Shown here one piece after another: positions 26,881-34,758 of a stretch of 64,000 bases of DNA. Origin of the DNA: Pseudomonas sp. DC1.2 (GTDB lineage: Bacteria > Pseudomonadota > Gammaproteobacteria > Pseudomonadales > Pseudomonadaceae); assembly GCF_034351645.1 (NCBI RefSeq), contig NZ_CP133782.1:1927001-1991000 (forward strand), read 5' to 3'. The notes beneath the pieces were generated by a model. The model was not told where the DNA came from. It saw only the letters and a program-made list of their open reading frames with translations, and searched no databases. Both the position numbers and the translations under genes were made by a program. Positions within the stretch are counted from its first letter, which is position 1; every line of letters starts with the position of its first letter.

Positions 26881-28218
26881 TTAAAGACTCATCAAGGTGT
26901 CGAGCAACACCTTCACTTTGGTAATCGATTCCTGATACTCGGACTGCCACTCTGAGTCAGCGACGATCCCGCCGCCGCCCCAACAACACACTTGTCCGTC
27001 TTTCACCAATAAGCTGCGAATGGCGATGGAACTGTCCATCTCGCCGCGCACGTCCAAGTACAGCAACGAACCGCAATACAGCCCACGCCGCGTGGGCTCC
27101 AGCTCATCGATGATTTGCATCGCGCGAATTTTCGGTGCGCCGGTGATCGAACCGCCAGGAAAGCTGCCGGCGATCAGGTCCAGTGCATCCTTGTCGCTGG
27201 CCAATTCACCGGTGACGCTGCTCACCAGGTGATGCACGTTCGGATAACTCTCCAGGCTGAACAACTCCGGCACCCGCACCGAGCCGATACGGCAGGTACG
27301 GCCAAGGTCGTTGCGCAGCAAGTCGACGATCATCAGGTTTTCCGCACGGTCCTTGGGGCTGGCCAGCAGCTCGGCGGCGTTTGCGGCATCCTCCGCAGCC
27401 GTCAGGCCCCGAGGGCGGGTGCCTTTGATCGGCCGGGTTTCCACTTGGCGTTCGCTGACTTTGACGAAGCGCTCTGGCGACAGGCTCAACACTGCTCCAC
27501 CCTCGGGCAGACTCTGGAAGCCGGAAAACGGCGTGGGGCACGCTGCTCGCAGCGCGCAATACGCAGCCCACGGGTCGCCCAGGCATTGCGCACGGAAACG
27601 CTGGGCGAAGTTGACTTGATAACAGTCGCCGGCCTGAATGTAGTGCTGGATACGCTCAAGCGCCTGGCGATATTGATCGGCGCTGAGGTCCGCCTTCATC
27701 GATGCCTTCAGCGTGAACGGCTCGACCGGTTCTGACGCCGGCTGGCTGAACAGCACGATTAAACGCTGCCGTTCGTTTTCGGACAGCGTTGGATGGAACA
27801 CCAACTGACTGGTCCGTCGTTGGTGATCGCTGATCATCGCCCAGCCATACAAACCGAACCGCGCATCCGGCAAATGCAGATCGTCCTGTGCCTGGCTCGG
27901 CAGGTGCTCCAGATGACGACCGAAGTCGTAACTCAGGTATCCGATCAGGCCGCCAGCGAAGGGCAGCTCATTCGGGACCGATGCTTCGCCTAGCTGTCTC
28001 AGGTTGTTCCGTAGTCGTTGCAGGAAATCGGCACCGCTTTCATCTGAGCGCACGGCCAGTTGCTCCAGCGGCCAGGCACTGAGCAAATCAAAGCGCCCGC
28101 GATCAGCAGTCGGTCGGCCACTGTCGAGTAGCACGCTGCCTGGGGCATGACGAATTGCCGCGAAGTATTCGGCGGGGTTGGCGTGATAGGGGAGCGGGTG
28201 TACGGAGCAGGTCAACAT
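26881..28218 (-). CDS. pabB: Aminodeoxychorismate synthase component I
   Basis: A 445-residue chorismate-utilising enzyme that forms 4-amino-4-deoxychorismate for folate. The C-terminal catalytic domain is intact: YQVNFAQRF, ETRPIKGTRPRG (the lysine-containing motif of PabB/TrpE), ENLMIVDLLRNDLGRTC, FPGGSITGAPKIRAMQIIDE and RGLYCGSLLY. KGTRPRG fits PabB better than TrpE. The ATG at 28218 starts MLTCSVHPLPYHA, as expected for pseudomonad PabB. Confidence 0.92.
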   Translation of the reverse strand: MLTCSVHPLPYHANPAEYFAAIRHAPGSVLLDSGRPTADRGRFDLLSAWPLEQLAVRSDESGADFLQRLRNNLRQLGEASVPNELPFAGGLIGYLSYDFGRHLEHLPSQAQDDLHLPDARFGLYGWAMISDHQRRTSQLVFHPTLSENERQRLIVLFSQPASEPVEPFTLKASMKADLSADQYRQALERIQHYIQAGDCYQVNFAQRFRAQCLGDPWAAYCALRAACPTPFSGFQSLPEGGAVLSLSPERFVKVSERQVETRPIKGTRPRGLTAAEDAANAAELLASPKDRAENLMIVDLLRNDLGRTCRIGSVRVPELFSLESYPNVHHLVSSVTGELASDKDALDLIAGSFPGGSITGAPKIRAMQIIDELEPTRRGLYCGSLLYLDVRGEMDSSIAIRSLLVKDGQVCCWGGGGIVADSEWQSEYQESITKVKVLLDTLMSL

Positions 28219-28312
28219 GGGCGGGGCAGGTCAGCCATTGGCGCGGGGTGGCGATTGTAGTCCTCTGCTGGATTTGCTCCTAGAGGGGATGTCGGGGATT
28301 GGCAGGTTGCTG

Positions 28313-28396
28313 ACCATTCGCTCCTACGCTCCGCGTGGGAAGGCATCCGGTGACGCTCTGCGTTATAGGCGGACGCAGAGCGTGGGAACGATCATC
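28313..28396. repeat. REP element pair upstream of pabB
   Basis: TTCGCTCCTACGCTCCGCGTGGGAA-like and GACGCTCTGCGTTA...GACGCAGAGCGTGGGAACG segments form nested inverted repeats. The motif is a common Pseudomonas intergenic repeat, here between the pabB start and the end of the ATP-grasp gene. Confidence 0.65.
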
Positions 28397-28405
28397 GACA
28401 AAGGA

Positions 28406-29392
28406 TCAACCCTCAACCGGCGCAATATGCCCAAACATCTCCTGAACAAACGCCACGCGTTCCTGCGCGGTCTCGGTGATCCCGCGTGCTTGCAATGCTT
28501 CAAGCCGAGCCTCGACCGCATGAGTGCGCAGGGTCAGGCCGCAATCGTTGGCGATTTGAATGTTCAGCCCCGGCCGGGCATTGAGCTCAAGAATCAGCGG
28601 CCCTTTTTCTTGGTCGAGCACCATGTCCACGCCGATATAACCCAAACCACACAGCTCGTAGCAGCCCGCGGCGAGCTTCATGAAGCCGTCCCAATAGGGC
28701 AGTTGCACGCCATCCACCGCGTTGGTGGTGTCCGGGTGTTTACTGATGATGTTGTTCAGCCAGGTACCGCGCAGAGTCAGGCCGGTTGCCAGGTCGACAC
28801 CGACGCCAATGGCCCCTTGGTGCAGGTTAGCCTTGCCGCCTGATTGCCGGGTCGGCAGGCGTAGCATGGCCATCACCGGGTAGCCCATCAAGACGATGAT
28901 GCGAATGTCCGGTACGCCTTCGTAGCTGATGCTTTTGAAAATCTGGTCCGGGGTCACGCGGTATTCGATCAGCGCCCGGTCACGGTGGCCGCCCAGGGAA
29001 TACAGGCCGGTGAGGATGCTGGAGATATGGTGCTCGAGTTCTTCGTGGCTGAGGATCTTGCCCGACACCGTGCGATAACGCCCCTCGAAACGGTCGACCA
29101 CCACAATAATGCCGTCGCCACCCGCGCCTTGAGCCGGTTTGATCACAAAATCCTTACGCCCGCCGATGATTTCGCCGAGCTTGTCGATTTCCTTCTCCGT
29201 AGAGATGACCCCGTACATCTGCGGCACATTGATGCCGGCAGCGATCGCGCGTTCCTTGGTGATGATCTTGTCATCGACAATCGGGTACAGGCTGCGCTTG
29301 TTGTACTTGAGCACGTAGTCCGCGTTGCGCCGATTGATCCCCATGATGCCCTTGGCTTCCAGGGCCTTCCAGGTCTTCCAGAAACCGAACAT
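28406..29392 (-). CDS. RimK-like ATP-grasp (alpha-L-glutamate ligase-type) protein
   Basis: A 328-residue ATP-grasp enzyme. Seen are the nucleotide-binding FVIKPAQGAGGDGIIVV, the substrate-loop region RQSGGKANLHQGAIGVG, and the metal-binding LILELNARPGLNIQIAN. ATP-grasp ligases of this type join an amino acid to a carboxylate of a peptide or metabolite. Its ATG overlaps the stop of the transglutaminase-like membrane gene (TAATG), so the two are coupled. With the protease-like gene upstream it forms a conserved three-gene unit, discussed by Iyer and Aravind among amidoligase systems. The target is unknown. Confidence 0.85.
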   Translation of the reverse strand: MFGFWKTWKALEAKGIMGINRRNADYVLKYNKRSLYPIVDDKIITKERAIAAGINVPQMYGVISTEKEIDKLGEIIGGRKDFVIKPAQGAGGDGIIVVVDRFEGRYRTVSGKILSHEELEHHISSILTGLYSLGGHRDRALIEYRVTPDQIFKSISYEGVPDIRIIVLMGYPVMAMLRLPTRQSGGKANLHQGAIGVGVDLATGLTLRGTWLNNIISKHPDTTNAVDGVQLPYWDGFMKLAAGCYELCGLGYIGVDMVLDQEKGPLILELNARPGLNIQIANDCGLTLRTHAVEARLEALQARGITETAQERVAFVQEMFGHIAPVEG

Positions 29393-30924
29393 TACGAGTC
29401 AGCCTTGAGGAACGCTTTGAATCGCATCAGTTCGGTCAAGCGGTAGCCGCGATAGCGACCCATGGCCAGCATGAAACCCACCAGGATCGACAGAATCGCA
29501 GGGAAGGTAAACACGAAGTACACCAACTCCGGCACGCTCATGATCAGGTGGGCCAGTGACGCGGCGAACAGCGTACCGATGGCTACTTTCATGGCATGAC
29601 CGGCGCCGCGTTCTTCCCACGTAATCGACAGCCGTTCGATGGTCATGGTCAGAATCACCATCGGGAACAGCGCCACCGACATGCCGCGCTCAAGGCCGAG
29701 CTTGTGGCTGAACAAACTGATGGCCGCGATCAACACCACGACAAAAGTCAGTACCACCGACAGCCTGGGCAGCATTTGCAGCTTTAGATGTTCGAGGTAG
29801 GAACGCAACGACAAGCCCAGTGCGGTGATCACCGTAAACAGCGCGATACCGAAGCCGAGCTGGGTTTCCCGGAAGGCCAGGGCGATCAGAACCGGCGTAA
29901 ACGTGCCCAGCGTTTGCAAGCCGATCAGGTTGCGCAGGATCAGAATCACCAAGACGCCGATCGGGATCATCACCATGATCATGAACGTCTGCTGGGTTTG
30001 TAGCGGCAGGCCGTAGAGCGAGTATTCGAGGAAGTTGGCGTCGGTATTTTCGTCGGTCAGCTTGGCCAGGCGAATGGCGTTCATTTCGCTGTTGTTCAGG
30101 CTGAAGGTGACGGTGGCTTTCTTGCCGCCATCGACGGTGATCAGGTTGTCATCGCCGGTCCACCACAACAGGCGGTCGGTGGGCAGCCCCTGTTCGCCGG
30201 TTTCCGGGTTGAAATACAGCCAGTCGCTGCCATTGAAGCTGCGCAGCCATAGTTCCGGTGTTTGCGGCTGGTCGGCCACCAGGCGGAGGGTGTGGACCTT
30301 TTCCATCGGCACGTGGGCAATGGACAGCAGCAGTTCGACGATCCGAGCCTTGTGCGACGTGGACGGATCGCCCCCCAGTAACAGTTTCACATTGTCGTCA
30401 TTGACGTTATTGACCCGTTTGATTGCCTCGCCGATGAAGGTTTCGACGTCGGCCGAGTGCTGGCGGATGGGTGCGAGCAAGGCTTCGGCGGCAATTTTTT
30501 CCGGGCCTTCGACGGCGATACTGTCGCGGAAGGTTGGGCCTTTGATCTTGGATTTTTCGCCGGTGTAACGCTTGGTCAGCACCAGACGGTAATAAAGCGT
30601 CTGATTGCCCTTGGCCCGACGCGCCGACCAGGTGACCTTGCGGTTGCCATCGACACGGTTCACCGCCACGCCGTAGTTATTGGAAATGAAGCTCTCGTTC
30701 AAACTCACATAGTCGCGGCTCAGCGGCGGCACGAACATCTGGATCTTGACCGGGTCCTTGGCGCTGGCGACGAACTGGACTTTGGCGTCGATGTTCCACA
30801 AATCGTCCGTGGCATCTTCGGTCACGGGAATGCCGAGGACGAAGATCTGATAGGCCGTAACTGAAATGCCCAGCACCACCAGAATGGTGATCAGGATTTT
30901 CAGGTGAAGGGTAAGAGAGCGCAT
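29392..30924 (-). CDS. Inactive transglutaminase fused to seven membrane helices
   Basis: A 510-residue inner-membrane protein. An N-terminal signal-anchor (ILITILVVLGISVTAYQIFV) leads to a periplasmic transglutaminase-fold domain of about residues 30-310, which lacks an obvious Cys-His-Asp triad. About seven membrane segments follow in residues 330-500 (starting MIMVMIPIGVLVILILRNLI). It sits between a periplasmic aspartyl-protease-like protein and a cytoplasmic ATP-grasp ligase. The layout suggests a membrane module that senses or binds peptides outside and couples to a cytoplasmic ligase; this is inference. Confidence 0.85.
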   Translation of the reverse strand: MRSLTLHLKILITILVVLGISVTAYQIFVLGIPVTEDATDDLWNIDAKVQFVASAKDPVKIQMFVPPLSRDYVSLNESFISNNYGVAVNRVDGNRKVTWSARRAKGNQTLYYRLVLTKRYTGEKSKIKGPTFRDSIAVEGPEKIAAEALLAPIRQHSADVETFIGEAIKRVNNVNDDNVKLLLGGDPSTSHKARIVELLLSIAHVPMEKVHTLRLVADQPQTPELWLRSFNGSDWLYFNPETGEQGLPTDRLLWWTGDDNLITVDGGKKATVTFSLNNSEMNAIRLAKLTDENTDANFLEYSLYGLPLQTQQTFMIMVMIPIGVLVILILRNLIGLQTLGTFTPVLIALAFRETQLGFGIALFTVITALGLSLRSYLEHLKLQMLPRLSVVLTFVVVLIAAISLFSHKLGLERGMSVALFPMVILTMTIERLSITWEERGAGHAMKVAIGTLFAASLAHLIMSVPELVYFVFTFPAILSILVGFMLAMGRYRGYRLTELMRFKAFLKADS

Positions 30925-30929
30925 TGGAA

Positions 30930-31466
30930 TTACTCTGCGGTATGAGCGTCGATGGCGCAGGCGGGTTTGCCAGCAGCGTATTTAAGACTGGGGTCGACCA
31001 GCGCATCGAAGCGTTTAAGTGCTTCGGAGCCGATCAGCAGTGGATATTGGAAGGCGCTGCGGTCCGTCAGGTTCACCTCGATACTGCGCAAGGCTGACCC
31101 CATGCAGATATCCAGCTCGATGACCGGGCGAGCCGTGTATTTCTTGCCTTCTTCAGCATCGTAATCGCTGGCCCGGCGCTTGATTTTGCTGACGCGGGCC
31201 AGGGGGCGCTCGATAGGGTGCGAATGCGCGGCGTCGATGGCCAGGTAGAAGCGCACCCAGGACTCGCCATTGCGTTTGAAGCGTTTGATGTCTCGGGCGC
31301 TCAACGACGCGGTTTTTGCCCCGGTGTCGAGCTTGGCCGCGACTTCCAGATCGATACCATTCAACGAGGCGTACTCGTTGAGGCCGTACACCGTCTTTTC
31401 ACCTGCCGCGGCAAACCCCGGCAGACACAGCAAATAAAGGAAGGTGGGGAAGGGCTTGAGTCTCAT
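30930..31466 (-). CDS. Periplasmic retropepsin-like (RimB-type, 'ATP-dependent zinc protease') protein
   Basis: A 178-residue protein when started at the ATG at 31466 (MRLKPFPTFLYLLCLPGFAA), a signal peptide cut near GFAAAG. The catalytic-type motif LDTGAKTASLSA resembles the DTG of retroviral aspartyl proteases, and YPLLIGSEALKRF is the conserved C-terminal loop. The family name 'zinc protease' has weak experimental support. It is 5 bases upstream of the transglutaminase-like gene and so heads the operon. Confidence 0.8.
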   Translation of the reverse strand: MRLKPFPTFLYLLCLPGFAAAGEKTVYGLNEYASLNGIDLEVAAKLDTGAKTASLSARDIKRFKRNGESWVRFYLAIDAAHSHPIERPLARVSKIKRRASDYDAEEGKKYTARPVIELDICMGSALRSIEVNLTDRSAFQYPLLIGSEALKRFDALVDPSLKYAAGKPACAIDAHTAE

Positions 31467-31681
31467 AGATCCTGATGCGCAGCAGTCCGTGTTTCGATTC
31501 AAGGCTCTGGCATTCCTGCGCAAGCTCCCTCGTATGCCCGCCAGCTCTTTATGACACGTCATCGAGATGTGGCAGACAAACGCGGGCGGCATTCTAGCAC
31601 GGTGGTTTTATGGCGCCAGCGCTGGCAGGGGGCTATAGACCTTCGTGTTGAGTGGTTATGGCTCAGGTGGTTATTAGACGA

Positions 31682-31764
31682 TTGTCGACAATGAGCAATT
31701 TTCCTTTGACCTATTGGTCTGTATTCGCTAGTTTTTGCGGCATTGGCTTTCAAGGTGTCGACAA
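31682..31764 (+). promoter_or_regulatory. prp operon promoter with two PrpR operators
   Basis: TTGTCGACAA (31682-31691, inside the palindrome ATTGTCGACAAT) and GTGTCGACAA (31755-31764, touching the start codon) flank a promoter with -35 TTGACC at 31706 and -10 TAGTTT at 31729, 17 bases apart. The spacing of the operators (73 bases, seven helical turns) would allow cooperative or looped binding by the GntR regulator. ATTGTCGACAAT is the form I recall for GntR-type PrpR in pseudomonads. Confidence 0.75.
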
Positions 31765-31765
31765 T

Positions 31766-32488
31766 ATGCTGGCTCAACTCGATCCTCAGGTGACAGTGCA
31801 AGATGATTCGGAGACGCTTTCCGAGAACGTCTTTCGGCGTATTCAGGCGGCCATCGTTAAAGGTGAGATCGCGCCGGGTAGCAAAATCTCCGAACCTGAA
31901 CTGGCGCGTACCTACGGCATCAGTCGCGGGCCGCTGCGGGAGGCGATCCATCGGCTGGAAGGCCAGCGCCTGCTGGTGCGTGTGCCGCATGTCGGCGCGC
32001 GGGTGGTCTCCCTGAGCCACGCCGAGCTCCTGGAACTCTATGAAATCCGCGAATCCCTCGAAGGCATGGCCTGTCGCCTGGCCGCTGAGCGCATGACCGT
32101 CGAAGAGATCGACGAACTGCGTCGGGTGCTTGAAACGCATGAGCGCGACGCGGCCTTTCAGGCGGGTGTGGGCTATTACCAGCAGGAAGGCGACTTCGAC
32201 TTTCATTACCGAATCATTCAGGGCAGCGGCAACCGCACGCTGACTCAGATGCTCTGCGGCGAGCTCTATCAACTGGTGCGCATGTACCGCATCCAGTTTT
32301 CCACCACGCCCAATCGGCCGCGTCAGGCCTTTGCCGAGCACCACCGGATTCTCGATGCCATCGCCGACCGTGACGGTGAATTGGCTGAATTGTTGATGCG
32401 CCGCCACATTGGCGCCTCCAAACGTAATATCGCCCGTCACTACCAGGACGGCGCCAATAAGACAGCCACTGAACGAGGTGAGTCATGA
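31766..32488 (+). CDS. prpR: GntR-family regulator of propionate catabolism
   Basis: A 240-residue FadR-branch GntR protein. The winged helix shows [20 protein letters not shown] and [20 protein letters not shown]; the C-terminal FCD effector domain has [19 protein letters not shown] and a metal-type His pair ([14 protein letters not shown]). It presumably represses the methylcitrate genes until 2-methylcitrate accumulates. The ATG at 31766 lies directly behind an operator; the frame extends upstream through the promoter and is not coding there. The stop overlaps prpB (ATGA). Confidence 0.88.
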   Translation: MLAQLDPQVTVQDDSETLSENVFRRIQAAIVKGEIAPGSKISEPELARTYGISRGPLREAIHRLEGQRLLVRVPHVGARVVSLSHAELLELYEIRESLEGMACRLAAERMTVEEIDELRRVLETHERDAAFQAGVGYYQQEGDFDFHYRIIQGSGNRTLTQMLCGELYQLVRMYRIQFSTTPNRPRQAFAEHHRILDAIADRDGELAELLMRRHIGASKRNIARHYQDGANKTATERGES

Positions 32489-33375
32489 GTTCCAACAAGA
32501 GCACTCCAGGCCAGCGTTTCCGCGATGCGGTCTCCAGCGAGCATCCACTGCAAGTGGTCGGCGCGATCAACGCCAACCATGCACTGCTGGCCAAACGCGC
32601 CGGTTTCAAGGCGATTTACCTGTCCGGTGGCGGGGTGGCCGCAGGCTCCCTCGGTGTGCCGGACCTGGGCATTACCGGTCTGGACGACGTGCTGACTGAC
32701 GTGCGCCGCATCACCGATGTATGCGACCTGCCGTTGCTGGTGGACGTCGACACCGGTTTCGGTTCTTCAGCGTTCAACGTGGCGCGCACCGTCAAGTCGA
32801 TGATCAAATTTGGCGCCGCAGCGATTCACATTGAAGATCAAGTCGGTGCCAAGCGTTGTGGTCACCGTCCCAATAAAGAAATCGTTTCGTTGCAGGAAAT
32901 GGTCGACCGCATCAAGGCTGCCGTCGATGCGCGGACCGATGACAGCTTCGTGATCATGGCCAGAACCGACGCCTTGGCGGTCGAAGGCCTGGAGTCTGCG
33001 CTGGAACGTGCGGCGGCGTGCGTCGAGGCTGGCGCTGACATGATTTTCCCGGAAGCGATCACCGAACTGGAGATGTACAAACTGTTCGCCAGCCGTGTGA
33101 ATGCTCCGATCCTGGCGAACATCACCGAATTCGGCGCGACACCGCTCTATACCACCGAGCAGCTCGCCGCTGCCGATGTTTCTTTGGTGCTATACCCCTT
33201 GTCGGCGTTCCGCGCGATGAACAAAGCGGCGGAAAACGTCTACACCGCGATCCGTCGCGACGGTACGCAACAGAACGTCATCGACACCATGCAGACGCGC
33301 ATGGAGCTTTACGATCGCATCGACTACCACACCTTCGAGCAAAAGCTCGACGCGTTGTTCGCCGCGAAAAAATAA
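32485..33375 (+). CDS. prpB: 2-methylisocitrate lyase
   Basis: A 296-residue isocitrate-lyase-superfamily enzyme that cleaves 2-methylisocitrate to pyruvate and succinate. Diagnostic are [15 protein letters not shown], the Mg-binding [12 protein letters not shown], the catalytic [11 protein letters not shown] with the essential Cys, and [10 protein letters not shown]. The ATG overlaps the prpR stop, so the regulator and first enzyme are co-translated. Confidence 0.95.
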   Translation: MSSNKSTPGQRFRDAVSSEHPLQVVGAINANHALLAKRAGFKAIYLSGGGVAAGSLGVPDLGITGLDDVLTDVRRITDVCDLPLLVDVDTGFGSSAFNVARTVKSMIKFGAAAIHIEDQVGAKRCGHRPNKEIVSLQEMVDRIKAAVDARTDDSFVIMARTDALAVEGLESALERAAACVEAGADMIFPEAITELEMYKLFASRVNAPILANITEFGATPLYTTEQLAAADVSLVLYPLSAFRAMNKAAENVYTAIRRDGTQQNVIDTMQTRMELYDRIDYHTFEQKLDALFAAKK

Positions 33376-33431
33376 GGCGCAACGTCACAGAACTTGCCAA
33401 TCCCCTAACAAATTCAAAATTGGAGGCAGCA

Positions 33432-34559
33432 ATGGCCGAAGCAAAAGTACTCAGTGGCGCCGGGCTCCGTGGCCAAGTCGCCGGGCAAACTGCACTGTCC
33501 ACCGTGGGCCAGTCGGGCGCCGGCCTGACTTATCGAGGCTACGACGTTCGTGAACTGGCGGCTGATGCACAATTCGAAGAAGTGGCGTACCTGTTGCTCT
33601 ACGGCGAACTGCCGAGCAAGGCGCAACTGGCGACTTACATCAGCAAGCTGAGCAAACTGCGTGACCTGCCACAAGCGCTGAAGGAAGTGCTGGAGCGTAT
33701 TCCCGCCGACGCCCACCCGATGGACGTGATGCGTACCGGTTGCTCGTTTCTGGGTAACCTGGAGCCGGAGAAAGATTTCAGCGCACAACACGACGCCACC
33801 GACCGTCTGCTGGCCGCGTTCCCGGCGATCATGTGCTACTGGTATCGCTTCAGTCACGACGGTAAACGCATTAATTGCGTCACCGACGAGACTTCCATCG
33901 GTGGCCACTTCCTGCACCTGCTACACGACAAGACGCCGAGCGAGTTGCACGTCAAAGTGATGAACGTGTCGCTGATTTTGTACGCAGAACACGAGTTCAA
34001 CGCGTCGACCTTTACCGCCCGTGTGTGCGCATCGACCCTGTCGGATCTGTATTCCTGCGTCACCGCCGCCATCGGTTCACTGCGCGGACCGCTTCACGGC
34101 GGTGCCAACGAAGCCGCGATGGAAATGATCGAGCGCTTTTCATCGCCGCAGGAGGCGATCAAAGGCACCCTCGGCATGCTTGAACGCAAAGACAAGATCA
34201 TGGGCTTTGGTCACGCGATCTATAAGGACAACGATCCGCGTAATGAAGTGATCAAAGGCTGGTCGAAAAAACTCGCTGACGAAGTGGGCGACAAGGTGCT
34301 GTTCCCGGTTTCCGAAGCCATCGATAAGACCATGTGGGAGCAAAAGAAACTGTTCCCGAACGCCGATTTCTATCACGCCTCGGCGTACCACTTCATGGGT
34401 ATCCCGACCAAGTTGTTCACCCCGATTTTCGTTTGCTCACGCCTGACTGGCTGGGCGGCGCATGTGTTCGAACAGCGTGCAAACAATCGCATCATCCGCC
34501 CGAGTGCCGAGTACATCGGCGTCGAACAGCGCAAGTTCGTGCCAATCGAACAACGCTGA
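33432..34559 (+). CDS. prpC: 2-methylcitrate synthase
   Basis: A 375-residue citrate-synthase-fold enzyme condensing propionyl-CoA with oxaloacetate. Catalytic regions are HEFNASTFTARVCAST, GPLHGGANEAAMEM and MGFGHAIYKDNDPR, with catalytic His residues in the last two. The length (375 rather than about 430) and sequence set it with PrpC, not GltA. GGAGG precedes the ATG at 33432. Confidence 0.95.
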   Translation: MAEAKVLSGAGLRGQVAGQTALSTVGQSGAGLTYRGYDVRELAADAQFEEVAYLLLYGELPSKAQLATYISKLSKLRDLPQALKEVLERIPADAHPMDVMRTGCSFLGNLEPEKDFSAQHDATDRLLAAFPAIMCYWYRFSHDGKRINCVTDETSIGGHFLHLLHDKTPSELHVKVMNVSLILYAEHEFNASTFTARVCASTLSDLYSCVTAAIGSLRGPLHGGANEAAMEMIERFSSPQEAIKGTLGMLERKDKIMGFGHAIYKDNDPRNEVIKGWSKKLADEVGDKVLFPVSEAIDKTMWEQKKLFPNADFYHASAYHFMGIPTKLFTPIFVCSRLTGWAAHVFEQRANNRIIRPSAEYIGVEQRKFVPIEQR

Positions 34560-34607
34560 TAGGGGGAGTGCGTAAGCATCGGTAAATAAAGGCACAGAGC
34601 GCCGTTT

Positions 34608-34686
34608 TGGGAGCGAGCCTGGTCGCGAAGACGGGCTGACATTCAGCATGGATGTCGGCCTTTCGCGAACAGGCCCGTCCCGACAA
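34608..34686. repeat. REPIN (two inverted REPs) between prpC and acnD
   Basis: GGAGCGAGCCTGGTCGCGAAG and CTTTCGCGAACAGGCCCGTC are inverted REP halves around a central GACATTCAGCATGGATGTC palindrome. The same layout, with almost the same centre, recurs at 38612-38697 in the same operon. Confidence 0.75.
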
Positions 34687-34758
34687 GGGGGGCGGTGTGA
34701 ACCTCAAGACCTATGCCTGACGCGTCCCTTTTGTAACTACCGTGACCGAGTCCTGACG

